The notes under the pieces: model-generated
Told to the model about the DNA's origin: nothing
What the model saw: the letters and a program-made list of their open reading frames with translations, nothing else
Databases searched by the model: none
Translations under genes and position numbers: made by a program
Shown: positions 1 through 7,313 of the stretch, piece after piece
Layout of the letters: every line of letters begins with the position of its first letter
How positions within the stretch are numbered: the stretch's first letter is position 1
Assembly (NCBI GenBank): GCA_038562165.1
Contig: JBCFAO010000010.1
Location: 29,400-93,399 of the forward strand
Reading direction: 5' to 3'
DNA: 64,000 bases
Source: WRMS01 sp038562165
GTDB taxonomy: Bacteria; Bacillota; Peptococcia; DRI-13; UBA5745

Positions 1-389
1 TCTGCCAGCGTAGGCGTAATCGAAATCACGCCTTTGAAGCTTTGGGGCAGCTCTTTGGGCAGAGAAACCTCCCGGGCCAGAGGTAAAAAAGAACTCATCC
101 CCAACAATAAGACAGCGCAAGCCGCCACAGCCCCCAGCCAAAGCCGCTGTTTTTTCTTTACGGCAGGCAGCTTAAACTCCGGCCTCTGTTCCTTAGCTTC
201 CTTTCCGCCTCTAAACAGGGGCTGGGCGGCAGGCTCCTCTTCTTTGACAGCCAGGGCCTTCTTGATCTCTTCTGCAGAGAGCCCCGCCGCCAGCAGAGCT
301 TCTTCCACTACCTGATCGTAAAGGGCGGGAGCTGCGATTTTTTCCAGCCGTTCTTTTTCGGCTGCCATGAAATTATCGATTCTATTCAT
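1..389 (-). CDS. Anti-sigma-factor-like membrane protein, N-terminal part (cut by window edge)
   Basis: The minus strand is open from an ATG at 389 to the window edge, giving the first 129 residues. A charged, alanine-rich cytoplasmic segment (1-80) is followed by a basic stretch and one hydrophobic segment (about 83-105), so the rest should be outside the membrane. The start overlaps the last 8 bases of the ECF sigma gene, and the sequence GGGAGG within that gene's last codons can serve as its ribosome binding site, so the two are translationally coupled. A membrane protein in this position is usually the anti-sigma factor of the preceding ECF sigma. No zinc-binding anti-sigma motif is visible, so the role rests on context. 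Confidence 0.65.
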   Translation of the reverse strand, partial: MNRIDNFMAAEKERLEKIAAPALYDQVVEEALLAAGLSAEEIKKALAVKEEEPAAQPLFRGGKEAKEQRPEFKLPAVKKKQRLWLGAVAACAVLLLGMSSFLPLAREVSLPKELPQSFKGVISITPTLA

Positions 390-876
390 GCAAAGCGCCT
401 CCCATTTGTTGCTTTAAAGTCTCCAAAGCCCGGCTCAACCGGGACTTTACCGTCCCTTCCGGAATCTCCAGTATTCTGGCAATCTCCTTATATTCATAAT
501 CGAGATAAAAACGCAGGTGAATGACTTCCCGGTGGATCTCCGGTAATTGGCAGATATATTGGCGCAACATTAATTCTTCTTCGATGGCCAGCCCGCAGCC
601 GCCTTCTGCCGCTAAGGCTTCCTCAATGGGCAGCGTCTTCGGGTTTTTTCGCCAAAACTCCCGGCAGACATTAACCAATATCCGCTTGCTCCAGGACAAA
701 AACGCTTCCTTTGAGCGTAAAGTATGAATTTTTTCAACTACCTGCAGCGTTGTTTGGGCAATTGCATCCAAAGCGTCGGCTTCATTTCCTATAAGGGAAT
801 AGGCCAGGCGATAATACATCTGCTTTTTTTCCAGCAATTGACCAACCAAGGCTAATTCCTCATCATTTAAAGCCAT
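382..876 (-). CDS. ECF-type RNA polymerase sigma factor
   Basis: A 164-residue protein with the two-domain layout of extracytoplasmic-function sigma factors. Region 2 spans about residues 14-80 and includes the FLSWSKRILVNVCREFWR helix. Region 4 spans about 100-155 and includes LPEIHREVIHLRF and the helix-turn-helix EIARILEIPEGTVKSRLSRA. It should direct RNA polymerase to a small set of envelope or stress promoters and be held inactive by the overlapping downstream membrane protein. The ribosome binding site GGAGGGCAG lies just before the ATG. About 95 bp upstream is a degenerate copy of the operator cassette also found before polA and the thiamine-diphosphate enzyme, which may control this gene. 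Confidence 0.9.
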   Translation of the reverse strand: MALNDEELALVGQLLEKKQMYYRLAYSLIGNEADALDAIAQTTLQVVEKIHTLRSKEAFLSWSKRILVNVCREFWRKNPKTLPIEEALAAEGGCGLAIEEELMLRQYICQLPEIHREVIHLRFYLDYEYKEIARILEIPEGTVKSRLSRALETLKQQMGGALHE

Positions 877-968
877 ATCTGCCCTCCTGCTATTCTATAT
901 TCAAGATGATCATCTTCTGCTTTTTGTTCCATGCTCTTCAATACAGAATATCATATCTCCTGTTCTTT

Positions 969-1034
969 TTCTAACGCCTCGGTAGAAAATTTTTCGATTG
1001 CAGGAAAATTTTCTTGCTTTTTAGCGTTTCAACG
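969..1034 (-). promoter_or_regulatory. Operator/promoter cassette, degenerate copy 1
   Basis: Read on the minus strand, this segment has two copies of the palindrome GAAAATTTTC (one with an extra A) separated by CTGCAATC, then GAGGCGTT. These are the same elements in the same order as at 24798-24841 and 62242-62305. The -35-like TCGAAA is at 992-997. The -10 position, 17 bp further, reads TTAGAA (969-974) instead of TATAAT, so as a promoter it would be weak or need another sigma factor. The outer ends AACG and CGTT are inverted. It lies between comM and the ECF sigma gene. Confidence 0.5.
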
Positions 1035-1038
1035 AATG

Positions 1039-2592
1039 TCAACAAGAAAAACCTTCGGGTCCCCGGCGGTATTCCAAAGCCTCGGCCAAAAAAGCGGCAT
1101 TTATTCCTTCTTCCCCCGCCAAATCGGCAATAGTCCTGGCTAACAGCAGCAGACGGTAATAGCCCCGGGCCGTAAGCTGATAATCTTCATAAGCCCCCAG
1201 AGCCCATACCCTCCCTGCTTTCGTTAGCTGCTGCTGCAGTTTTTCCAAGCTGTATTCCCCCCGGTCCACCCCTGTTTGACGCTTTTGCCGCGCTGCAGCT
1301 ACTCTGGCCGCCACTGCAGCAGAAGGCTCCTGAAACCGGCTGCCGCTATGGAGACTTGCCGCTTCAAGCCTGGGCACATTGACGATAATATCCATCCGGT
1401 CCAGTAACGGTCCGGAAAAACGGTTCTGATAGCGCCTTATCTCATCATCCCGGCAGCGGCATTTTTTCTGCCGGTCCCCAAAATAGCCGCAAGGACAAAG
1501 GTTGGCGCTGGCTACCAATTGAATTTTGGCCGGCAGGGTAATACTGCCCCAGCTACGGCTGATGGTCAGCGTTCCCTCTTCCAAGGGCTGTCTGAGGCTT
1601 TCCAGGCAGCCCCTGTTCATTTCCGGCAGCTCGTCGATAAACAAGACACCCTGGTGAGCCAGACTGGTTTCCCCGGGGCGAAAAGGGTTTCCCCCTCCCA
1701 AAAGACCGGCTCTGGTAACGGAGGCATGGGGATTGCGAAAAGGGCGGCGGCTTATCCATGGCATATCCGGGGTTAAAAGGCCCGCGGCACTGTAGATACG
1801 GTTAACCTCCAGCATTTCTTCACCCCCCAAGGGCGGCAGAATGCCTTGCAAACATTTGGCCAAAAGACTCTTACCGCTGCCCGGCGGCCCCAAAAGCAGC
1901 AAATTGTGACTGCCGGCCGCCGCCAGCTCCAAACTGCGTCTGGCTTTATTTTGACCTATGACCATAGAGAGATCCCATTGCGAAATCGGCTCAATACTTA
2001 ACGGCGGCGGCAAACCGGCGGTGGCAGGACCAGCCATGGTTTTTGGAGATTGAAAAGGCCTTTGGTCAACTTCTTGCAGCCTGCGCCGCCATCCGGCGGA
2101 ATTTCTCAACTCGCTTAATGAGGATAAAGCTAAGGTGCGGTTGCTGCCCTGTCCGGCCTCCTCCTGGTTGACTGCCGGGACAACCAGTATTTTTTCCGGC
2201 CATAGCTCCATGGACAAAGCAGCCGGCAAAATGCCCCTGCTGCCCCGCAACGTACCGTCCAAAGATAATTCCCCGGCAAAAACCAGCTTACCCGTATCAA
2301 GGCCCGGCAACTGGCCGGAAGCCTTCAGCAGACTAACGGCCACCGCTAAATCAAGGCCGCTGCCTTCTTTGCGCAAATGGGCCGGCGCCAGATTTACCAG
2401 CATCCGGCGGCTGGGCCATTGGTAGCCTGAGCTTACAATAGCTGAACGCACCCGCTCCCGGCTTTCCCTCAGCACCGTATCCGGCAGCCCCACTACCGTC
2501 AGATCCGGCAAGCCGTTGTAAACACCGGCTTCCACTTCTACTGGCAAAGCTTCTAAACCCAACAGCGTAAAAGCGTAAATCTTTGCAATCAT
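1039..2592 (-). CDS. comM: YifB/ComM-family Mg-chelatase-like AAA+ ATPase
   Basis: A 517-residue protein of the usual length for the family. The N-terminal ChlI-like domain (about 1-165) carries VVGLPDTVLRESRERVRSA and NLAPAHLRKEGSGLDL. The AAA+ domain has Walker A GPPGSGKS at about 235-242 and the Walker B-like VLFIDELPEM. A zinc-ribbon-like stretch with CPCGYFGDRQKKCRC follows, then the C-terminal Mg_chelatase_C domain. In transformable bacteria ComM is a hexameric helicase that promotes branch migration during integration of incoming DNA; here that role is inferred from family membership. The ribosome binding site GGGAGGGG precedes the ATG. It is divergent from the CofE-like gene, with a shared AT-rich promoter region around the palindrome TTGATCAA. 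Confidence 0.93.
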   Translation of the reverse strand: MIAKIYAFTLLGLEALPVEVEAGVYNGLPDLTVVGLPDTVLRESRERVRSAIVSSGYQWPSRRMLVNLAPAHLRKEGSGLDLAVAVSLLKASGQLPGLDTGKLVFAGELSLDGTLRGSRGILPAALSMELWPEKILVVPAVNQEEAGQGSNRTLALSSLSELRNSAGWRRRLQEVDQRPFQSPKTMAGPATAGLPPPLSIEPISQWDLSMVIGQNKARRSLELAAAGSHNLLLLGPPGSGKSLLAKCLQGILPPLGGEEMLEVNRIYSAAGLLTPDMPWISRRPFRNPHASVTRAGLLGGGNPFRPGETSLAHQGVLFIDELPEMNRGCLESLRQPLEEGTLTISRSWGSITLPAKIQLVASANLCPCGYFGDRQKKCRCRDDEIRRYQNRFSGPLLDRMDIIVNVPRLEAASLHSGSRFQEPSAAVAARVAAARQKRQTGVDRGEYSLEKLQQQLTKAGRVWALGAYEDYQLTARGYYRLLLLARTIADLAGEEGINAAFLAEALEYRRGPEGFSC

Positions 2593-2765
2593 CTGCCCCT
2601 CCCGCTAATTTATGACATATATACTTTCCTCCTTATAATATTTTACATATATTTCCATATACCTGCTTGATCAATAAAAAAGAATGTATACTAAATCAAC
2701 GGTTTACCTTTTTCTTCTTTTCGATTAAAATAAGTGCGGGAGACTTTCAATGATGAGGTGAGGTT

Positions 2766-3950
2766 ATGAGAACTACCGGAGTTATAGCCCGTGGCATCCG
2801 TACCCCTATTATTAAGCCGGGGGACGATTTAGTCACAATTGTTGTAGATTCATTACAAGCAGCCTGGGAATCGGAAGGCTTTATGCTGCGGGATCGGGAT
2901 GTGGTGGGAATTACCGAGTCCATTGTCGCCCGTTCCCAAAATAATTACGCTACTACAGATCAGATTGCAGCTCATATCAAGGCCTTGACCGGCGGCGGCC
3001 ATGTGGGACTTTTGTTCCCCATCCTCAGCCGCAACCGTTTTTCTTTGCTGCTGAAGGGTATTGCTAAAGGCGTGGAAAAATTGACCTTGCAGCTCAGCTA
3101 TCCCGCCGACGAGGTGGGCAACCATTTAGTCAGCATGGAAGATCTGGACGAGAAGGGTATCAATCCTTATACGGATACCCTTACGGAAGAGGATTTCCGC
3201 CGTATCTTCGGCGAAAAATGCATTCATCCTTTTACCGGCATTGATTACGTCAGCTTTTATAAAGAGCAGGCGGAAGAAGGCAAAATCTCCTTTATCTTCT
3301 CCAATGACCCCTGCAAGATTTTGGAGCATACGGATGTGGTTATTGCCGCCGATATTCATACACGGAGCCGTTCCAAACGCCTGCTGCAGGCAGCCGGCGC
3401 CAAGACCGTCATCACCCTGGACCAGATTCTCAATCGGCCCGTTGACGGCAGCGGCTTCAATTCCCGCTACGGTCTTTTAGGTTCAAATAAGGCTACCGAG
3501 GAGACGGTCAAGCTGTTTCCGGAAAGGGGCCAGGAAGTAGTTGACGCTGTTCAGCAAAGGCTGAAAGCCCTTACGGGCAAAGATGTAGAGGTCATGGTAT
3601 ACGGCGACGGCGCTTTCAAAGACCCTGTGGGCAAAATCTGGGAGTTGGCAGACCCGGTGGTTTCTCCGGCCTATACTCCCGGCCTGTGCGGCACCCCCAA
3701 TGAAATCAAAATGAAATACCTGGCCGATACAGAATTTAAAGACCTGGCCGGCGACGCCGCCAAAGAGGCCATGATTCATGCTATTAAATCCAAAGAAAAT
3801 AATCTTGTCGGCAATATGGTAAGCGAAGGCACCACCCCCCGGCAGCTAACGGATCTTTTGGGCAGCCTCTGCGACCTGACCAGCGGCAGCGGCGACAAGG
3901 GTACGCCGGTTATTCTGATCCAGGGCTACTTCGACAATTACGCATCATAA
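2766..3950 (+). CDS. Coenzyme F420-0:L-glutamate ligase-like (CofE family) protein
   Basis: A 394-residue protein that I recognise as the F420_ligase family as found in Clostridia. The N-terminus GVIARGIRTPIIKPGDDL and the segment DRDVVGITESIVARSQ match the family. In methanogens and actinobacteria CofE adds gamma-linked glutamates to F420-0 using GTP. No other F420 biosynthesis gene is in this window, and many Bacillota carrying this family are not known to make F420, so the true substrate is uncertain; another acid-amino-acid ligation is possible. The gene is monocistronic, with the ribosome binding site GAGGTGAGG before the ATG and an inverted repeat downstream at 4041-4108. Confidence 0.75.
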   Translation: MRTTGVIARGIRTPIIKPGDDLVTIVVDSLQAAWESEGFMLRDRDVVGITESIVARSQNNYATTDQIAAHIKALTGGGHVGLLFPILSRNRFSLLLKGIAKGVEKLTLQLSYPADEVGNHLVSMEDLDEKGINPYTDTLTEEDFRRIFGEKCIHPFTGIDYVSFYKEQAEEGKISFIFSNDPCKILEHTDVVIAADIHTRSRSKRLLQAAGAKTVITLDQILNRPVDGSGFNSRYGLLGSNKATEETVKLFPERGQEVVDAVQQRLKALTGKDVEVMVYGDGAFKDPVGKIWELADPVVSPAYTPGLCGTPNEIKMKYLADTEFKDLAGDAAKEAMIHAIKSKENNLVGNMVSEGTTPRQLTDLLGSLCDLTSGSGDKGTPVILIQGYFDNYAS

Positions 3951-4040
3951 TGGCGAAGCACGGCGGCGGCATGATGCCTGCCTGACCGGGGAGCATAGGC
4001 GTCCCTGCCATAACGGCTCTCATTAATAAATTAATAAAAA

Positions 4041-4108
4041 CGAAAAAACCGTTTCATCGGCTGCTTGATAGCATATCAGCTCTCCGGTGAAGCGGTTTTT
4101 GGTTTTCG
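4041..4108 (+). terminator. Terminator-like inverted repeat after the CofE-like gene
   Basis: The left arm CGAAAAAACCGTTTCATCGG (4041-4060) pairs imperfectly with CCGGTGAAGCGGTTTTT plus GGTTTTCG (4084-4108). The right side is T-rich and the left side A-rich, so it could terminate transcription from both sides. Confidence 0.6.
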
Positions 4109-4184
4109 TTTAATTCACAGCTCTATCCTGATCTGCCGTAGTACGCCTTGGCTAATCCGGGTTCGGCGGCCATTCCTTGGAAAA

Positions 4185-4426
4185 TGTGCAAAATTGCAGG
4201 TTTGTCGCCATTGGCTGGGGCTAACTGTGCAAAATTGCAGGTTTGTCCGGTCAGTTCACTGCTTTTTGGCCATTTTTAGCCCAAAAACCGGCTGAAAATT
4301 GGATTATTACAGCTAAAGGCCTTTACAAACTTGCAATTTTGCACAGAATCGTTTCCGACAGAGTATAAACCTGCAATTTTGCACAAAAATCGCTTCCGAC
4401 AGAGTACAAACCTGCAATTTTGAGCA
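4185..4426 (+). repeat. 41-bp-phased repeat element, locus 1 (two forward, three inverted copies)
   Basis: The motif TGTGCAAAATTGCAGGTTTGT occurs forward at 4185 and 4226, and as its inverse complement at 4325, 4366 and 4406 (the last two each differ by one or two bases). Steps are 41, 99, 41 and 40 bp. The 20-bp spacers between the inverted copies are nearly identical to each other (core TTCCGACAGAGTA), and the same spacer, inverted, lies between the forward copies at 18937 and 18978. The forward spacer in this locus is different. The motif core TGCAA-AA-TTGCA is itself almost palindromic. No gene is associated with it. Confidence 0.85.
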
Positions 4427-4574
4427 AAATGCCGCACCCCCCACCCATAAGCAAACTGGTCATGTCTGCGCAAAATCGCCATAGAATCAGTAGCGTCGTG
4501 TGTCATGGGGCTGTACCTGGCAATACTGCCGCGTATGATGGTGCTGTTAAATTCATGCTCAATTTATGCTCAAT

Positions 4575-5810
4575 TTATGCCAAACAGCGGACAAGCTGAT
4601 CCAATAACCCCTGCTGGTAAACGGCCTCCGCCTCTTGCAGGCCGATAGACTGGCCTTGCTTGATCAGCAGCTCCCCTTGATTGCCGGCCAAATCACTGCC
4701 GGCCACCTTGCCAAGTAGATAGCGGAACTTGAGGCTCTGCCGGGAATCGGCTATATCGGCCATATTGCCCATTCCGGCGGTTCCGGTGGTTCCAGTAGTT
4801 GTGGTGGTTCCAGCAGTTCCGGAGTTCCGGGCCTCTTCGGCACTGCTTCCGGTTCTGGCCGCTCCAGTCTCGAGGGCTGCCTCCCCCTTCCCCTCGGCGC
4901 CCACTGACTCCTCAACTTCTTCAAGAACCTCTTGAACTTCTCCAAAAGAAAAAGAATCGGCTGAGGGCGGCAAAGACTGCTGCTCTTTTTGAGGCTGATT
5001 CAAGTTGCGCAAAAGCGTATTAACCTTCCTGCGGCAGCGGGCAATCTGCAGGCGCAGCTCCTTTTCCCGCCTCTCGCATTCCCGTTCTCTTTCCGTCAGA
5101 GCAGCTCTGCTGTTTTGGTTCATGGTTTCCCGGGCTACATTCTCCAGAGATTGCTCAAAACGCTGTAAAAAACGCTCGGCCAAATCAATAAAAGGCTTCT
5201 GCATTTCCGGCCGCTCAAGGAAGCCCCCCAAAGCCTTGATCTCTTCCCCTTGAAGAGCGATGGCTTTTTCCAGTTGATTTAACTTTTCCGAAAGATCAGC
5301 AATAGCTTCCTGATGGCTTCTTTCCCGAAGCAGCAAATATTCTTCCAAATCCTTTGGAGCCACGCCCAATAAGCTGGTGTTAAAATTCTTCGGTTTTTCC
5401 ATTTCTTTCTCCCATCGGCCAATCTGCTTAAACAAAGCATTTAATCTCTTGCCTGCTTCCGCCGCAATTTGTTCCCTTTTTTCCAACTGCCGCAAATATT
5501 TCTCAGAGGGCCCCATCTCCGATTCTAAAAAAGCAGTACCATCCCGGACCGCCTCTGAGCTTTGGTTCAGCAGCATTCTGTAATAAATAAGAATCAGCCG
5601 GGATTCTACAGCCTTTAAGCGGTTCTTTCGCTCTGCCGCTTCCCGGCGCAAATCGGCTAATGTAATATCCTGGCGAATGTTGGTCTCCATGGCCAAGCGG
5701 ACCTTCTCTCTAAGCGAGGCCACTTCCGCACCCCGGGCTTGAGAAAGAGTCTGCAAGTATTCGTTTACTTCGCTCTCCTGATAACCAAAGAGGGACAATT
5801 TCCAGGCCAT
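4575..5810 (-). CDS. DivIVA-like coiled-coil protein
   Basis: A protein of about 411 residues. An ATG at 5810 is preceded by a perfect AGGAGG five bases away, so the 42-residue upstream extension from a TTG codon is rejected. The N-terminus MAWKLSLFGYQESEVNEYLQ resembles the membrane-binding start of DivIVA-type proteins, and most of the chain is heptad-rich, charged coiled coil. Near residue 325 is a short low-complexity run rich in Thr and Gly. A small C-terminal module (FRYLLGKVAGSDL, GELLIKQGQSI, then a helix) resembles a compact beta domain. By analogy it may mark curved membrane or scaffold envelope proteins; the exact role is unknown. It is monocistronic and convergent with the CofE-like gene. 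Confidence 0.6.
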   Translation of the reverse strand: MAWKLSLFGYQESEVNEYLQTLSQARGAEVASLREKVRLAMETNIRQDITLADLRREAAERKNRLKAVESRLILIYYRMLLNQSSEAVRDGTAFLESEMGPSEKYLRQLEKREQIAAEAGKRLNALFKQIGRWEKEMEKPKNFNTSLLGVAPKDLEEYLLLRERSHQEAIADLSEKLNQLEKAIALQGEEIKALGGFLERPEMQKPFIDLAERFLQRFEQSLENVARETMNQNSRAALTERERECERREKELRLQIARCRRKVNTLLRNLNQPQKEQQSLPPSADSFSFGEVQEVLEEVEESVGAEGKGEAALETGAARTGSSAEEARNSGTAGTTTTTGTTGTAGMGNMADIADSRQSLKFRYLLGKVAGSDLAGNQGELLIKQGQSIGLQEAEAVYQQGLLDQLVRCLA

Positions 5811-5970
5811 GGCGCCTCCTGCAGGTTGCTTTTCATTATTGCTTACCTGCTTTTTCCTTTTTCGATTTTGCTCACCGCTTTTGCTTGCCGTTTTTGCTTT
5901 TTCTACTATTCTAACGATTCTGGCCCGGCTAGTCAACGAGAAGGCAAAGGCAGAATAAACCAGGCTTCGG

Positions 5971-5999
5971 TTGACTTATGCCGGACAAAGAAATAAGAT
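5971..5999 (+). promoter_or_regulatory. Sigma-A-type promoter for the patatin gene
   Basis: TTGACT (5971-5976), a 17-bp spacer, then TAAGAT (5994-5999). It lies 31 bp before the chosen start codon, in the divergent gap with the DivIVA-like gene. Confidence 0.6.
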
Positions 6000-6029
6000 G
6001 ATAGTAAGATTTTCAAAGGATGGTTGATC

Positions 6030-7313
6030 ATGAAGCAAAAAACCGCTCTGGTCCTCAGCGGCGGCGCTGCCAGAGGCGCTTTTCAGCTAGGCGTCTGGCA
6101 AGCTCTGCTGGAGATGGATATTCCTATCGACATTATCACCGGCACTTCCATCGGCGCCGTCAACGGCGCTATGATCGTTATGGGTTCTTATGAAACCCTT
6201 TTTTATCTCTGGGAAAACCTGGGCCTTAAGCAAATATTGGGCATCAATACGGCTGACGACGATCCCTATACGAAAATCATAATGTCCACTTACGCCGGCC
6301 TGGCCAAAAACTTCCTCTCCGCCGGCGGCTCCGATATTCACAGTTTGTTGGATGTGGCCAAACCCTTTTTAGATGAAGAAAAAATCCGCCAATCCCCTAT
6401 TGATTTTGGTTTGGTAACCGTTTGCCTTACCGACCGCAAGCCCCTGGCGGTATTCACCGAAGATATTCCCCAGGGCGATCTCCTGAACTATATACTTGCC
6501 AGTTGCTCCGTGGCCCCTGCCTTTAAGCCTCTTAAGATCGGCGATAAGCATTATGTAGACGGCTGCTACCACGACAACCTGCCCATATCCTTAGCTTTGG
6601 AAAAAGGGGCTGAAAAGATCATTGCCGTGGATCTGAACGCCTACGGCAAGGTCAACAAAAAGCTGCTGCAAACTACGCCAAACCTGACCCTGATCCGCAG
6701 CCACTGGGATTTGGGCAACAGCTTTTTCTTCAATCCCCAGCAGGTCAGGCGCAATGCCCGGCTGGGTTATCTTCATACCTTGCGAGATTTAGGCCGGCAA
6801 GATGGCCAAATCTATTCTTTTCCCGCAGGTACGGCCGTAGACCTGGCTGTCTCCTTCCTGGTGCAGGAAGGCAAACTGCCCTTTCTTACCGACATTAAGC
6901 CCCAATCCTTTTTTCTCAATAACCGTCAGGCTTCCAAAGCCTTATTTTACTATCTGAGACGCCGCCTGCTTAATAAAACGGCTAAGGAACATATGATTTT
7001 GGCCTGGGCGGAAAACGCCGGCGAAATCTTTGGCCTTGATCCTTTGAAGGAGTACACGCTGGAAGAGTTCAACAAAGAGATTTTAGAGAAGGCCAAGGAA
7101 ACCGTGGCTTTGACCTTGCCCGATTCCCTGGCCGACCTGCTCCATCAAGGCTTTCCCAAACATTTCGGCCGGCCTGCATTGGCCAAACGACTGGCGGAGC
7201 AGATCGAAAATGATCCGGAGATTCTGGAAAACTCCCGCTGGATCGCCCTGGCCCCGGTTTTTCCCGGGGAACTGCTGGCTGCCCTGTACCTTCAATGGCT
7301 AAAGTTTGCTTAA
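6030..7313 (+). CDS. Patatin-like phospholipase family protein
   Basis: A 427-residue serine hydrolase of the patatin/RssA type. The oxyanion loop SGGAARGAFQLG is at the N-terminus, the nucleophile elbow GTSIGAVNG (GxSxG) near residue 40, and the catalytic Asp is probably in VDGCYHDNLP, giving a Ser-Asp dyad. The C-terminal third is an additional alpha-rich region. It should hydrolyse acyl esters of lipids at the cytoplasmic membrane; the substrate is not visible. The ATG at 6030 is chosen over the TTG two codons earlier because AAAGGA at 6015-6020 is correctly spaced only for the ATG. Its 3' end overlaps the convergent gltX gene by 15 bp with no terminator between. Confidence 0.85.
   Translation: MKQKTALVLSGGAARGAFQLGVWQALLEMDIPIDIITGTSIGAVNGAMIVMGSYETLFYLWENLGLKQILGINTADDDPYTKIIMSTYAGLAKNFLSAGGSDIHSLLDVAKPFLDEEKIRQSPIDFGLVTVCLTDRKPLAVFTEDIPQGDLLNYILASCSVAPAFKPLKIGDKHYVDGCYHDNLPISLALEKGAEKIIAVDLNAYGKVNKKLLQTTPNLTLIRSHWDLGNSFFFNPQQVRRNARLGYLHTLRDLGRQDGQIYSFPAGTAVDLAVSFLVQEGKLPFLTDIKPQSFFLNNRQASKALFYYLRRRLLNKTAKEHMILAWAENAGEIFGLDPLKEYTLEEFNKEILEKAKETVALTLPDSLADLLHQGFPKHFGRPALAKRLAEQIENDPEILENSRWIALAPVFPGELLAALYLQWLKFA

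Larger units (their letters stand above)
3951..4574 (+). other. Convergent intergenic region holding a terminator and a repeat element
   Basis: This 624-bp gap separates two convergent genes. It contains a terminator-like inverted repeat (4041-4108) and the first copy of the 41-bp-phased element (4185-4426). Short open frames cross it in both directions, but they only translate the repeated motif and have no convincing ribosome binding sites, so I call no gene here. Confidence 0.7.

Noticed and set aside
4185..4426. CRISPR array
   Set aside because: The repeat is about 20 bp with 20-bp spacers, but copies are inverted within the locus, some spacers are nearly identical to each other, and no cas gene is present.
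4065..4506. Small ORFs on both strands in the gap
   Set aside because: They translate the repeated motif (NCRFV-, QNCKFV- and KLQV-type peptides), lack ribosome binding sites and overlap each other.
5811..5936. N-terminal extension of the DivIVA-like protein
   Set aside because: It would start at TTG with no ribosome binding site, whereas AGGAGG sits just before the ATG at 5810.
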